A DNA stretch of 64,000 nucleotides from Microbacterium ginsengisoli (GTDB taxonomy: Bacteria > Actinomycetota > Actinomycetes > Actinomycetales > Microbacteriaceae). A model generated the notes under the pieces. The model was not told the DNA's origin and made no database searches. It was given only the letters and a program-made list of their open reading frames with translations. Shown here piece after piece: positions 8,340 through 18,550 of this stretch (its first letter is position 1; each line of letters starts with the position of its first letter). Made by a program: the position numbers and the translations under genes. The stretch is taken from the NCBI RefSeq assembly GCF_000956535.1, contig NZ_JYIY01000080.1, positions 124,001 to 188,000 on the forward strand, in the 5' to 3' direction.

Positions 8340-8503
8340 CGAGGTTCGCCTGCCGCATCGGATCGGCTCCCCCCACCCCCCCATGTCGATCCGGTGGATA
8401 ACTGAGTGATCGCGACGGACCCCCGGTTGTCGCGACCGAGGATCGGACGGTTCGGGTTCCGAGTCTCCTCGTCAGCCCCCGGTGCCCCCACACCGGGGGC
8501 TTC
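8340..8503 (+). ncRNA. Probable 6C small RNA
   Basis: Two hairpins with cytosine-rich loops are followed by an intrinsic terminator. Hairpin 1: CGGATCGGC (8359-8367) with GTCGATCCG (8385-8393); its loop holds C6 and C7 runs. Hairpin 2: TCGCGAC (8410-8416) with GTCGCGA (8429-8435); its loop holds C5. The terminator is at 8474-8503. This architecture matches the actinobacterial 6C RNA class (one member is the mycobacterial sRNA B11), although the second C run here is five, not six. The 5' end is not defined by sequence and is placed approximately. Confidence 0.6.
8474..8503. terminator. Terminator of the 6C-like RNA, shared with the response regulator gene
   Basis: GCCCCCGGTG (8475-8484) pairs with CACCGGGGGC (8491-8500) around a six-base loop, followed by TTCTC on the plus strand. 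The response regulator gene ends at 8516 on the other strand, so the hairpin can serve both. Confidence 0.75.
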
Positions 8504-8515
8504 TCGCATGAGGGG

Positions 8516-9175
8516 TCAGTCCCACCGATAGCCGGCTCCGCGCACCGTCGTGATGCGATCGGCGCCGAGCTTGCTGCGGAGGTAACGAACGTAGACATCG
8601 ACCACGTTCGAGCCGGGATCGAAGTCGAGACCCCAGACCTTGCTCAGCAGATACTCGCGGCTCAGCACCTGGCCGGGGTGCCGGAGGAACTGCTCGGCGA
8701 GCGCGAACTCCCGCGCTGACAGATCGAACTCCCGTCCGTCGACGGCGGCCCGTCGGGTCATGACGTCGAGGGCGACCTCCCCGCGCACGATCGTCACGGG
8801 CGTCGTGGGCGTGGTGTTCTCGCGCAACCGAGAGCGCACCCGAGCCAGCAGCTCCTCGAACGTGAAGGGCTTCGCGACGTAGTCGTTCGCGCCGGCATCC
8901 AGCCCATCCACCGTGTCGCGTGTCGACGTGCGGGCGGTCAGCATGATGATCGGCACGGAGGAGCCCTGCCCGCGCACCTGACGCAGGACCTCGAAGCCGT
9001 CGATGCCGGGGAGTCCGACGTCGAGGAGGACGAGATCGATGTCGGGGGAGAGCGCACGTTCCGCGCCGTCGAAGCCGTTGTCCACGATCTCCGTCTCGTA
9101 GCCGGCGGTCTCCAATCCCCGCTGCACGAAGGTCGCGATACGGGGTTCGTCTTCGACGATGAGGATGCGGGTCAT
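8516..9175 (-). CDS. OmpR/PhoB-type two-component response regulator
   Basis: 219 residues from ATG 9175. The receiver domain (1-120) has the acidic pocket in VEDE, phosphoacceptor D52 in LLDVGLPG, T in MLTART and K in AKPF. The winged-helix DNA-binding domain (about 130-219) carries REYLLSKVWG and the terminal VVDVYVRYLRSKLG...TVRGAGYRWD. Its start overlaps the kinase stop codon as ATGA, so the two are translationally coupled, with the kinase first. The signal sensed is unknown. Confidence 0.93.
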   Translation of the reverse strand: MTRILIVEDEPRIATFVQRGLETAGYETEIVDNGFDGAERALSPDIDLVLLDVGLPGIDGFEVLRQVRGQGSSVPIIMLTARTSTRDTVDGLDAGANDYVAKPFTFEELLARVRSRLRENTTPTTPVTIVRGEVALDVMTRRAAVDGREFDLSAREFALAEQFLRHPGQVLSREYLLSKVWGLDFDPGSNVVDVYVRYLRSKLGADRITTVRGAGYRWD

Positions 9176-10629
9176 TCGGAGGCCTTCCGCTGGTGCAGCA
9201 CGTCTTCGGCGCGCACCGGAGTCGGCAGCGCGGGGGCACTGCGGTGCAGGGGGAGTTCGATCGTGAGCGTGGCGCCGCCGCCCGGCGTCTCCGTCACGAC
9301 GCAGGAACCGCCGTGAGCCCGGGCGATCGCGTCGACGATCGCGAGGCCCAGGCCCGAACCGTTCACGCCGCGCCCCGCCTGCGCCCTGTCGAACCGTCGG
9401 AACACACGCCGCCGGTCCGCGGGTGCGATGCCGGGTCCGTGATCGCGCACCCACAGCCGAGCGACGTCGTCCACGACCGCGCTGCCGATCTCGATCGTGC
9501 TGCCCGCGGGTGCGTACTTCGCCGCATTGTCGGCCAGCTGCAGCCATGCCTGGCGCAGACGGGCGTCGTCGCCCACGACGACGCCCGAGCCTCGGTCGGT
9601 GACGACCCAGAGATGATCGGGGATGGCCGTGACGAGCCCGCCGACCCGAAGGGTCAGATCGAACACGTCGATGTCCTGGCGCTGGAACTGGTCGCTGTCC
9701 TCCGCGGACGCGAGGAGGTCGATGTCATCGACGAGCTGGGTCATGCGGTCGAGCTCGGACAGGCCGAGCTGACGGACGCCCTCGACATCGAGGGGGTCGC
9801 GCGGATTCATCATCTCGAGATGGCCGCGCATGATCGTCAGGGGTGTCTTCAGTTCGTGCCTGACGTCGTCGAGCAGTTGCCGCTGGGTGTCGACGGAGGC
9901 CTCGAGACGGTCGAACATCGAATTCACCGTGCGCGTGAAGTCGGCGATCTCGTCATCGCCGTCGGTCTCGACCCGGTCGCCGAAGTGGCCGAGTGTCACG
10001 GCTTCCGCGGTCTCCTGGAGTCGTCGCAACGGTGCGAGCAGTCGTCCGGTCAGGAACCAGCTCATGAGCGCGACGGCGGCGAGCACTGCGACTCCGGCGA
10101 TCGCGTAGCTGATCACCGAGGCGCGGAACGGCAGCAGCTCGGCGTCGAGCCCGACGATCCGCACGTAGGCGCCGGTGCGCCCGTCGCCCGGCACCGAGAC
10201 CGGCTGCACGATGTAGCGCACGGTGCCGGCATCGGCGGTCGTGACGGTGCCCAGCACGGTGTGGCCGTCGGCACCCGGTTGGGCGAGGGCGGCGGAGACG
10301 ATCTCCTTCTCGTCGCCCTCACCGAACTCCGTGCCGGCGGCCGGAAACACAGCCGCCTGTCCGTCGACGATGCCGAAGACCGCCTCGTTGGGCACCGGCA
10401 GGAAGCCGGTCACGACCGACTCGAGGTACGCGGGCACCGACGTCGCCGTGGCCGGTGACGGCAGGCTCTTCACCTTCTCGGTGAGCTTCACGTCGATGCT
10501 CGCGAGCGTGCGCTCGTACTGCAGGAAGAAGCTGATGGCGCCGGTCAGCAGCAGTCCGAGCGTCGTGACGGCCACGAGAGCGCTGAGGATCCGCATGCGC
10601 GCGGACGTAACTCGCCGTGACTGCTCCAC
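9172..10629 (-). CDS. Membrane sensor histidine kinase (HAMP-HisKA-HATPase)
   Basis: 485 residues. Membrane helices at about 13-37 and 172-195 flank an extracytoplasmic sensor region. HAMP follows (about 195-250), then HisKA with phosphoacceptor H258 in DVRHELKTP, and the ATPase domain with LADNAAKYAP (N box), VRDHGPGI (G1) and GSGLGLAIV (G2). It phosphorylates the regulator encoded immediately downstream. On the minus strand CATAAT precedes the GTG start by 6 bases, suggesting a leaderless message; the CGGAG in that gap is too close to be a good ribosome site. Confidence 0.93.
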   Translation of the reverse strand: MEQSRRVTSARMRILSALVAVTTLGLLLTGAISFFLQYERTLASIDVKLTEKVKSLPSPATATSVPAYLESVVTGFLPVPNEAVFGIVDGQAAVFPAAGTEFGEGDEKEIVSAALAQPGADGHTVLGTVTTADAGTVRYIVQPVSVPGDGRTGAYVRIVGLDAELLPFRASVISYAIAGVAVLAAVALMSWFLTGRLLAPLRRLQETAEAVTLGHFGDRVETDGDDEIADFTRTVNSMFDRLEASVDTQRQLLDDVRHELKTPLTIMRGHLEMMNPRDPLDVEGVRQLGLSELDRMTQLVDDIDLLASAEDSDQFQRQDIDVFDLTLRVGGLVTAIPDHLWVVTDRGSGVVVGDDARLRQAWLQLADNAAKYAPAGSTIEIGSAVVDDVARLWVRDHGPGIAPADRRRVFRRFDRAQAGRGVNGSGLGLAIVDAIARAHGGSCVVTETPGGGATLTIELPLHRSAPALPTPVRAEDVLHQRKASE

Positions 10630-10635
10630 GCTCCG

Positions 10636-10641
10636 ATTATG
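10636..10641 (-). promoter_or_regulatory. -10 element for leaderless sensor kinase operon
   Basis: CATAAT on the minus strand, 6 bases before GTG 10629. The same spacing as at other leaderless starts in the window. Confidence 0.4.
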
Positions 10642-10698
10642 GCGCGACCCGCCTGCGGCCCCTCGGAAGAGGCCACAGGCGGGTCGGATGCCGCGGGG

Positions 10699-12093
10699 TC
10701 AGCCGGCGTGCGTCATCGAGAGCAGGTCGAGCTTCTCGTCGAGCTGCTCGAGGGTGATCTCGCCGCGCTCGACGTAGCCGAGGTCGATGACCGCCTCGCG
10801 CACCGTGATGCCCTTCTTGACCGAGTGCTTCGCGATCTTGGCGGCGGCCTCGTAGCCGATCACCTTGTTGAGGGGCGTGACGATCGACGGCGACATGCCG
10901 GCGAACGCGGCGGCACGCTCGAGGTTCGCCTCGAGGCCGTCCACCGTCTTGTCGGCGAGAACTCGGGTCGCGTTCGCGAGCAGACGGATCGACTCGAGCA
11001 GCGCCGTGCCCATGACCGGGATCGCGACGTTCAGCTCGAACGCGCCGGATGCCCCGGCCCACGCGACCGTCGCGTCGTTGCCGATGACCCGCGCGGCGAC
11101 CATGAGTGTCGCCTCGGGGATGACGGGGTTGACCTTGCCGGGCATGATCGAGGAGCCGGGCTGAAGGTCGGGGATGTGCAGCTCGCCGAGGCCCGTGTTC
11201 GGGCCCGAGCCCATCCACCGCAGGTCGTTGTTGATCTTGGTGAGCGACACCGCGATGGTGCGCAGGGCGCCGGATGCCTCGACGAGGCCGTCTCGCGCGC
11301 CCTGGGCCTCAAAGTGGTCTTCGGCCTCGGTGATCGGCAGGCCGGTCTCGGCGGCGAGCAGGGCGATGACCTTCTGTGGGAAGCCGAGCGGGGTGTTGAT
11401 GCCGGTGCCGACGGCCGTGCCGCCGAGGGGCACCTCGCTCACGCGGGGGAGCACCGCATCGATGCGCTCGATGCCGAGACGCACCTGGCGTGCGTAGCCG
11501 CCGAATTCCTGCCCGAGGGTGACGGGCGTGGCATCCATCAGGTGGGTGCGGCCCGACTTGACGGCGTCCTTCCAGAGCACGGCCTTCTTCTCCAGTGCCA
11601 CCGCGAGGTGGTCGAGGGAGGGCTGCAGGTGCTCGATGAGCGCCTGCGTGACGGCGATGTGCACGGAGGTGGGGAACACGTCGTTCGACGACTGCGAGGC
11701 GTTGACGTGATCGTTCGGGTGCACGGGGGAGCCGAGTCGCGCCGTCGCGAGGGTGGCCAGCACCTCGTTCATGTTCATGTTCGACGAGGTGCCGGAGCCG
11801 GTCTGGTAGGTGTCGACGGGGAACTGGTCGTCGTGGGCGCCGGTGATGACGTCGTCGGCCGCCGCGGCGATCGCGTCGGCGATTCCCGCGTCGAGGGTGC
11901 CGAGCTCCTTGTTCGCGAGCGCGGCCGCCTTCTTGATGCGGGCGAGGGCGGCGATCTGCGCGGACTCGAGGCCGGTTCCCGAGATCGGGAAGTTCTCGAC
12001 GGCGCGCTGCGTCTGTGCGCCGTAGAGCGCCGCGATGGGTACGCGCACCTCCCCCATGGTGTCGTGCTCGATGCGGTACTCGGTCTCGGTCAC
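10699..12093 (-). CDS. fumC: Fumarate hydratase, class II
   Basis: 464 residues from GTG 12093, with GGGAAGGGA upstream. It interconverts fumarate and malate in the citric acid cycle, in the cytoplasm, without an iron-sulfur cluster. The superfamily signature [11 protein letters not shown] is present, as are [15 protein letters not shown] and [12 protein letters not shown], which shape the active site. The C-terminal fumarase domain is complete and the length is normal. It is the last gene of a minus-strand run from xseA; 32 bases separate it from the carbonic anhydrase gene. Confidence 0.96.
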   Translation of the reverse strand: MTETEYRIEHDTMGEVRVPIAALYGAQTQRAVENFPISGTGLESAQIAALARIKKAAALANKELGTLDAGIADAIAAAADDVITGAHDDQFPVDTYQTGSGTSSNMNMNEVLATLATARLGSPVHPNDHVNASQSSNDVFPTSVHIAVTQALIEHLQPSLDHLAVALEKKAVLWKDAVKSGRTHLMDATPVTLGQEFGGYARQVRLGIERIDAVLPRVSEVPLGGTAVGTGINTPLGFPQKVIALLAAETGLPITEAEDHFEAQGARDGLVEASGALRTIAVSLTKINNDLRWMGSGPNTGLGELHIPDLQPGSSIMPGKVNPVIPEATLMVAARVIGNDATVAWAGASGAFELNVAIPVMGTALLESIRLLANATRVLADKTVDGLEANLERAAAFAGMSPSIVTPLNKVIGYEAAAKIAKHSVKKGITVREAVIDLGYVERGEITLEQLDEKLDLLSMTHAG

Positions 12094-12125
12094 AGCGTTG
12101 TCCCTTCCCAGTGCGGTGTGTGCGG

Positions 12126-12761
12126 TCAGTTCGTCTCGCCGCCGACGACCACGACGGGCACGGCGGTTCCTTCGGCGAGACGGTAGTTGGCGCCGACGAT
12201 CGCGAGAGTGCCGGCGGCGACGGCGGTGGAGATGAGCTCGGAGGACTGCAGCAGTGCGTGCACGGTGTTGCGCAGGTGCTCTCGGCCGACGTGCTCGGGG
12301 TCGGCGTGCGCGGCCGGAACGTGCTCGGCGCGCATCACTGTGCGCACGGCCGGCACGATGGGCGCGATCTGGTGCCAGATGTGCGTCGGCAGCTCCGGGG
12401 CGTCCTCGCCGGTGGAGTCGATCGCGGCCTGCACGGCGCCGCAGGCGTCGTGGGCGAGCACGACGATGAGGGGAACGTTGAGCGCGGCGACCGCGTACTC
12501 GAGGCTGCCGACGACGGAGTCGGAGATCACCTGGCCGGCATTGCGCACGACGAACAGGTCGCCGAGCCCTTCGTCGAAGATGATCTCCGCCGCGAGGCGC
12601 GAGTCGGCGCAGCCGAAGAGGGCGGCCCGCGGGCGCTGCGCGGCGGCGAGCTCGTGGCGGCGCTCGACATCTTGACGCGGATGCTGCGGCGCGCCCGTCA
12701 CGAAGCGGGCGTTGCCCTCGAGCATCTGGTTCCAGATGGTGAGCGGAGCGGTGTCGGTCAT
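12126..12761 (-). CDS. Beta-class carbonic anhydrase
   Basis: 211 residues. The zinc ligands are C51 with D53 and R55 in CADSR, and H104 and C107 in HDACGAV, the standard beta-class set. It interconverts CO2 and bicarbonate for carboxylation reactions. ATG 12761 overlaps the TGA of the DUF4245 gene as ATGA, so translation is coupled. Being next to fumarase suggests metabolic co-expression but no specific pathway link is shown. Confidence 0.93.
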   Translation of the reverse strand: MTDTAPLTIWNQMLEGNARFVTGAPQHPRQDVERRHELAAAQRPRAALFGCADSRLAAEIIFDEGLGDLFVVRNAGQVISDSVVGSLEYAVAALNVPLIVVLAHDACGAVQAAIDSTGEDAPELPTHIWHQIAPIVPAVRTVMRAEHVPAAHADPEHVGREHLRNTVHALLQSSELISTAVAAGTLAIVGANYRLAEGTAVPVVVVGGETN

Positions 12762-13390
12762 TGCGCGGCTTCCCGGAGTGTGCGGATCTGTGCGGTGAGG
12801 TTCTGTGCGAGCTCGGCGGTCTGCGCCGCGGTCGCAGTGCCGTAGAGGAGGATCGTGTCCTTGCCCGCCGATGTCGCGAGCGCGTACGACACGTTCCCGG
12901 CCTTGCTCGGATCGGAGATGTCGTATCGCGTCCAGTCGATGCCGTCGATCGCGAGCGTTCCGTCGGAGGCGGCGCCCGACAGGGTGCGCACCACCCATCC
13001 CGAGTCGGCGTCGAACCCCTGGGCGGCACGCAGGTAGCCGGCGGAGTCCGGCACGTAGACGATCGTCCACGCGCTGACGCTGTCGCCCTCGACCTGAGCC
13101 TGGTTCACCGTCCAGCCGGTGGGGGTGGCGGGTGCGATGACCGCACGGTTCATGCTGGCCGAGAGGCTCTGCGCGAGGGCGGCCACGTCGGGCGCGGGCG
13201 TCGCGGCGAGCTGTCCGCGGGGCACGGCGAGCACGACGACCACGACGATCGCCATCGTGGCGAGCAGGGCGGCGAGGAGGTTCCGGAACGTCTTGCTCGA
13301 CCGGTAGGCCCGCGACGACTCGGCCTTGCGGTCGGCGGTCTCCTGCGGGGTCTCGGCGCGGCCGAGCTCGGCGACGATGCGCTCGGTCAT
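12758..13390 (-). CDS. DUF4245 family single-pass membrane protein
   Basis: 210 residues. A cytoplasmic N-terminus rich in charged residues (about 1-35) is followed by one membrane helix ([20 protein letters not shown]) and a secreted domain of about 155 residues with the DUF4245 pattern TGWTVNQAQ...[14 protein letters not shown] strands and DWTRYDISD. Function is unknown; the family is confined to Actinobacteria. Its ATG overlaps the xseB stop codon by one base (TGATG), and its own stop overlaps the carbonic anhydrase start, so it is wedged between two enzymes in one transcript. Confidence 0.85.
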   Translation of the reverse strand: MTERIVAELGRAETPQETADRKAESSRAYRSSKTFRNLLAALLATMAIVVVVVLAVPRGQLAATPAPDVAALAQSLSASMNRAVIAPATPTGWTVNQAQVEGDSVSAWTIVYVPDSAGYLRAAQGFDADSGWVVRTLSGAASDGTLAIDGIDWTRYDISDPSKAGNVSYALATSAGKDTILLYGTATAAQTAELAQNLTAQIRTLREAAQ

Positions 13391-13623
13391 CAGCTCTCGT
13401 CGCCTTCGGCGGTGGACCGTGCCGCGTCGAGGCGCCGCTTGGCCCCGCGCAGCCACTCTTCGCAGCGGGCGGCGAGCGCCTCGCCGCGTTCCCACAATGC
13501 GAGGGAGTGCTCGAGAGTGGGGGCGCCCTGTTCGAGCTCCGCGACCACCCGCACCAGTTCGTCGCGCGCCTGCTCGAACGAGAGTTCGGCGACGTCAGAC
13601 GGGCGCGCGTCCGAGTCGGTCAT
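13390..13623 (-). CDS. xseB: Exodeoxyribonuclease VII small subunit
   Basis: 77 residues, normal for XseB. The helical core [34 protein letters not shown] is the family signature. Several copies bind the XseA C-terminal region to form the nuclease that degrades single-stranded DNA to oligonucleotides. It starts 10 bases after xseA ends. Confidence 0.93.
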   Translation of the reverse strand: MTDSDARPSDVAELSFEQARDELVRVVAELEQGAPTLEHSLALWERGEALAARCEEWLRGAKRRLDAARSTAEGDES

Positions 13624-13633
13624 GCCCACCATC

Positions 13634-14932
13634 CTAATCTCCGGCGGTCGCCGCCGACGGCCCCTCGGCGAGCTCGCCCTCGCTGCGCGCGGCGAGCGAG
13701 CCGCGTCCGACGGTGACGACCAGGGCGCTCCCCGTGGGGGCGTCGGCGGCGTCGCGCAGCACGCGCCCGTCGGGGTGGTAGGCGATCGCGTAGCCGCGCG
13801 CGAGTGTCGCGCCGGGGGAGAGCGCGCGCAGCGCGGCGCGCAGTTCCGCGCTCTGGCGGGCCGCGGCATCCCATCGTCTGTCGACGGTGTCGCGACCGCG
13901 CGCGGTCAGCAGCACGAGCTCGTGCACCCGCGGGTCGAGCAGGGCGTCGGGCGTGCGCAGCACGGGACGGGAGCGCAGCTGCTCGAGCTGGGCGATGTCG
14001 TGCTGCACGCGCTGGGTCAGCCGCAGCGTCGCGCGGGCGCGCAGCTGCTGCACGATGGCGCGCTGCTCGCCGACGTCGGGCACGACGCGCTTGGCTGCAT
14101 CCGTCGGCGTCGAGGCGCGCAGGTCCGCGACATCGTCGAGGATCGGATGATCGTTCTCGTGCCCGATCGCACTGACGACGGGGGTGGATGCCGCGGCCAC
14201 CGCGCGCACGAGGCGTTCGTCGCTGAATCCCAGAAGGTGCAGCGGGTCGCCGCCGCCGCGGGCGATGACGATGACGTCGACGTCCGGGTCGGCGTCGAGC
14301 AGCTCCAGGGCGGCGACGATCTCGCCGACGCTGCGCTCGCCCTGCACCGCTGCGTGCTCGACGCGGAACCGCACGCCCGGCCAGCGCAGCTCGGCGTTGC
14401 GGAGCACGTCCTTCTCGGCGTCGGAGCGCTCGCCGGTGATGAGGCCGATGCGCTGGGGCAGGAACGGCAGCGGCCGCTTGCGGGACGCGTCGAACAATCC
14501 CTCGGCGTAGAGGGCGGCGCGCAGGCGCTCGATCCGCTCGAACTGGTCACCGAGACCGAGCGGATGCATCGCCGAGACGATGACGCTGAAGTCACCCGAC
14601 TTGACGAAGTAGTCCGCCTTCACCGACGCGACGACGTGGTCGCCGACCTTCAGATCGTCGGCGAGACGGCTGCGGACGCTTCCCCAGATGCGGAACGCGA
14701 TGCTGGCGTCGGAGTCGGGATCGGTCAGACGTCCGTACACGTTGCCGGCCCGCAGGTTCCAGGAGGTGATCTCGCCCTCGACCCAGACCGACCCCCAGGC
14801 CGACACGAAGTCGCGGATGGTCTGGTTGAAGCGCCCGACGGAGGTCGGGGCATCCTTCGTGGCATCCCTCGGGTGCACGGACGCCGGCGGAGGGGTCTCG
14901 CCGGGGGCGAGCTCGGGCTCGAACCTGGCCAT
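13634..14932 (-). CDS. xseA: Exodeoxyribonuclease VII large subunit
   Basis: 432 residues from ATG 14932 behind GGGAGGA. An OB-fold nucleic-acid binding domain (about 30-130) is followed by the catalytic domain, with [17 protein letters not shown] and [17 protein letters not shown], the conserved metal-binding region. The C-terminal helical part binds XseB. It diverges from ispH; only 46 bases lie between the two start codons, so their promoters overlap. Confidence 0.94.
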   Translation of the reverse strand: MARFEPELAPGETPPPASVHPRDATKDAPTSVGRFNQTIRDFVSAWGSVWVEGEITSWNLRAGNVYGRLTDPDSDASIAFRIWGSVRSRLADDLKVGDHVVASVKADYFVKSGDFSVIVSAMHPLGLGDQFERIERLRAALYAEGLFDASRKRPLPFLPQRIGLITGERSDAEKDVLRNAELRWPGVRFRVEHAAVQGERSVGEIVAALELLDADPDVDVIVIARGGGDPLHLLGFSDERLVRAVAAASTPVVSAIGHENDHPILDDVADLRASTPTDAAKRVVPDVGEQRAIVQQLRARATLRLTQRVQHDIAQLEQLRSRPVLRTPDALLDPRVHELVLLTARGRDTVDRRWDAAARQSAELRAALRALSPGATLARGYAIAYHPDGRVLRDAADAPTGSALVVTVGRGSLAARSEGELAEGPSAATAGD

Positions 14933-14966
14933 GCGATCCTCCCGCGCCCTCCCAGGCGTCGATCAT

Positions 14967-14972
14967 TAGACT
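14967..14972 (+). promoter_or_regulatory. -10 element for leaderless ispH
   Basis: TAGACT is followed by 6 bases and GTG 14979, with no ribosome-binding sequence. It lies inside the 46-base divergent gap with xseA. Confidence 0.6.
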
Positions 14973-14978
14973 CGACGG

Positions 14979-16043
14979 GTGACCTCCGCCGCCGTCTCCC
15001 TGCCTGTGCCCCGTGTTCCGGGCCGTCGCGGGCGCCTTCAGGATAACCCGGTCGACGGCGTCAAGAAGGTGCTGCTCGCCGCCCCGCGCGGCTACTGCGC
15101 GGGTGTCGACCGCGCCGTCGTGGCCGTCGAGAAGGCGCTCGAGCGGTTCGGCGCCCCGGTCTACGTGCGCAAGCAGATCGTGCACAACATCCATGTGGTG
15201 CGCGAGCTCGAGAGCAAGGGGGCGATCTTCGTCGACGAGGTCGACGCGGTGCCCGAGGGGGCGCACGTCGTCTTCAGCGCGCACGGTGTGTCGCCCGCCG
15301 TGGTGAACGCGGCATCCGATCGCGGTCTCGTCGCGATCGACGCGACCTGCCCGCTGGTCACCAAGGTGCACCGCGAGGCGGTGCGGTTCGCGCGCGACGA
15401 CTTCGAGATCCTGCTGATCGGCCACACCGGTCACGAGGAGGTCGAGGGGACCGCCGGAGAGGCGCCCGACCACGTGACGATCGTGAACTCGCCCGCCGAC
15501 GCCGCCACCGTCGAGGTGCGCGACCCGTCGAAGGTCGTGTGGCTGTCGCAGACGACGCTGTCGGTCGACGAGACGATGGAGACCGTGCGGCGTCTGCGCG
15601 AGCGCTTCCCCGAGCTGCAGGATCCGCCGTCGGACGACATCTGCTACGCCACCCAGAACCGCCAGGTCGCCATCAAGAAGGTCGCGCAGGGCGCGGACCT
15701 CGTGATCGTCGTCGGATCGGCCAATTCGTCGAACAGCGTGCGGCTGGTCGAGGTCGCCCTCGAGCACGGCGCGAAGGCGGCGTACCGCGTCGACTACGCG
15801 TCGGAGGTGCAGCAGGAGTGGCTCGACGGCGTCGCGACCGTCGGGGTGACCAGCGGGGCTTCCGTTCCCGAGGTGCTCGTGCAGGAGGTGCTCGACGAGT
15901 TGTCGGGCGCCGGCTACTCCGACGTCGAAGAGGTGCGTACGGCCGAGGAGGACCTGCTGTTCTCGCTGCCGAAGGAACTGCGTCAGGATGCCACGGGTCG
16001 CCGCGACGCCCGGGCGCTGGGAGGGCGATCCGGCCGTGAGTGA
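14979..16043 (+). CDS. ispH: 4-hydroxy-3-methylbut-2-enyl diphosphate reductase
   Basis: 354 residues. It performs the last step of the MEP pathway, giving isopentenyl and dimethylallyl diphosphate. The three cluster cysteines are C40 ([10 protein letters not shown]), C124 ([11 protein letters not shown]) and C222 (ICYATQNRQ), all present. The N-terminal 25 residues before VKKVLLAAP look like a poorly conserved extension. The leaderless promoter supports GTG 14979. The product feeds the cis-prenyl transferase encoded at 5892. Confidence 0.95.
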   Translation: MTSAAVSLPVPRVPGRRGRLQDNPVDGVKKVLLAAPRGYCAGVDRAVVAVEKALERFGAPVYVRKQIVHNIHVVRELESKGAIFVDEVDAVPEGAHVVFSAHGVSPAVVNAASDRGLVAIDATCPLVTKVHREAVRFARDDFEILLIGHTGHEEVEGTAGEAPDHVTIVNSPADAATVEVRDPSKVVWLSQTTLSVDETMETVRRLRERFPELQDPPSDDICYATQNRQVAIKKVAQGADLVIVVGSANSSNSVRLVEVALEHGAKAAYRVDYASEVQQEWLDGVATVGVTSGASVPEVLVQEVLDELSGAGYSDVEEVRTAEEDLLFSLPKELRQDATGRRDARALGGRSGRE

Positions 16044-16629
16044 CCCGCAGGAGTCCCCCGAGGAGCGCCCGCGCCCGCAGTTCGGCGAGTACGCCACGCC
16101 CGAGGAACAGCGCGCCCGCATCCGTCAGCCCTCCGTCACCGACCACCTGTCGGACGGCATCGCGCCGCCGCCGCCGGCCGCGCCTCCCGTCCTTCCGCCC
16201 CCGGCGCCGGTCAGCGGCGCGGCGGTGCGGCGGCCTCGACTCATCGACCGCGTCGCGACCTTCGTGCTGCTCGGCTACGGGCTGGTCACCGTGCTGAGCG
16301 CCATTCCGCAGTTCGTCGACTTCACCGGTTTCGTCAGTACGCTCTCGCAGGTCATGGGTCTGCGATCGGACCTTCCGGTGCCCGCGTCGGGTCGCGCGTG
16401 GGGCATCGCCGCCGCCGTCGTGCTCGGGGTCGGTTGGCTCGCCACGTTCGTGCTCTCCTGGGCCGTGACACGTTCGGGGCGTCTCGCCTTCTGGATCCCG
16501 CTCGTCGCGGGAGCCGTGATCAACATCCTCGCGTCGTTCCTGGTCGTCGTGCCGCTGCTGTCGGACCCGGCCTTCCTCACCGCCATCCAGAGCGTCGGCG
16601 TCATCGCGCCGAGTTCGACCGCCACCTGA
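16036..16629 (+). CDS. Uncharacterised three-helix membrane protein (DUF6264-like)
   Basis: 197 residues from GTG 16036, which overlaps the last 8 bases of ispH; GGGAGGG is just upstream. The first 75 residues are hydrophilic and rich in Pro, Glu and Arg (a PPPPAAPP run), then three membrane helices (about 80-105, 125-150, 160-185). The layout resembles a Microbacteriaceae family I recall as DUF6264, but the name is not certain. No function can be inferred. Confidence 0.7.
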   Translation: MSDPQESPEERPRPQFGEYATPEEQRARIRQPSVTDHLSDGIAPPPPAAPPVLPPPAPVSGAAVRRPRLIDRVATFVLLGYGLVTVLSAIPQFVDFTGFVSTLSQVMGLRSDLPVPASGRAWGIAAAVVLGVGWLATFVLSWAVTRSGRLAFWIPLVAGAVINILASFLVVVPLLSDPAFLTAIQSVGVIAPSSTAT

Positions 16630-16640
16630 GGGAGACCGCC

Positions 16641-17213
16641 ATGCCTCGCGTCATCGCCGTCTGCGTCGTGCACGACCTGCGTCCCGATGCGGGCACGGTG
16701 GGCGTGACGGCGATCGACAAGCGGCCCGTCGAGGGCCCCATGAAGGTGGGTCCTTACGGCGTCTACGCCGACGTGCAGGCGGACCGCAAGCATCATGGCG
16801 GCCTCGACCAGGCCGTCTACGTCTATGCCGAAGAAGACGCGCGGTTCTGGGAGGGCGAGCTCGGCCGAATGCTCGCGCCCGGCTTCTTCGGGGAGAACCT
16901 GCGGGTCGAGGGGCTGGATGTCAACGCCGCGCGTGTCGGCGAGGTCTGGCGCATCGGCGCGACCCTCGAAGTACAGGTGACGTCGCCGCGCAAGCCCTGC
17001 CAGACATTCGCGCGGTGGGTCGGCGGTGACGACGAGCGCGGGTGGGTCAAGCGATTCACCCGCGAGGGGCGTCTCGGCCCCTACCTGCGCGTGCTCACGC
17101 CGGGCGAGGTCGCGGCCGGAGATGAGATCACGGTGCTGTCGGTGCCGGATGATGCCCCCACCGTGATCGACGGGGTTCCGGGCGTCGCGCGAGCCGCGGC
17201 ATCCGCTCTCTGA
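16641..17213 (+). CDS. MOSC domain protein (YiiM-like)
   Basis: 190 residues from ATG 16641 with GAGGGAGA upstream. The MOSC core is visible: DRKHHGGLDQAVYVY, FFGENLRVEGLD and the conserved cysteine in SPRKPCQTFARW, proposed to carry sulfur or bind molybdenum cofactor in this superfamily. YiiM-type proteins reduce N-hydroxylated compounds with molybdenum cofactor; that role is inferred only from the family. It follows the membrane protein gene by 11 bases. Confidence 0.87.
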   Translation: MPRVIAVCVVHDLRPDAGTVGVTAIDKRPVEGPMKVGPYGVYADVQADRKHHGGLDQAVYVYAEEDARFWEGELGRMLAPGFFGENLRVEGLDVNAARVGEVWRIGATLEVQVTSPRKPCQTFARWVGGDDERGWVKRFTREGRLGPYLRVLTPGEVAAGDEITVLSVPDDAPTVIDGVPGVARAAASAL

Positions 17214-17315
17214 CGGCCGGTCGCTCCGCGGTCACCCGGCTCGGCGCCGGAGCGTGACCCACCGCGGCGACGGGCACGGATGCGTGCACCGTCGACGGGG
17301 GGAGCCGGAGACGCG

Positions 17316-17351
17316 ACGACGCCCCGCCCACCGAAGTGAGCGGGGCGTCGT
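17316..17351. terminator. Bidirectional terminator between the MOSC gene and fba
   Basis: ACGACGCCCCGC (17316-17327) pairs exactly with GCGGGGCGTCGT (17340-17351) over a 12-base loop. The two neighbouring genes converge on it. Confidence 0.85.
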
Positions 17352-17360
17352 GGGAACGTG

Positions 17361-18392
<1,032 letters not shown>

Positions 18393-18537
18393 GGGGGCTC
18401 CTTGAGTGAGGCGTCGTTTCCATGCGCAACTCTAGCGAAGGGGCCCGGATGCCGCGGCTCCGCCGCCGTGCGAAAGAAGCGGCGATCTTTCGGGGCTCAA
18501 GCGCCGAAAACGGCGGGGTTCGACACACTTCGATCGA

Positions 18538-18543
18538 TAGGCT
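18538..18543 (+). promoter_or_regulatory. -10 element for leaderless glpX
   Basis: TAGGCT is followed by 7 bases and then ATG 18551. There is no ribosome-binding sequence in between. Confidence 0.5.
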
Positions 18544-18550
18544 GGCGTCC

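Noticed and set aside
8355..8400. C runs at 8369-8382 as a sequencing or assembly homopolymer error
   Set aside because: The runs lie exactly in the loop of a stable hairpin, as expected for the 6C class; no coding frame is disrupted.
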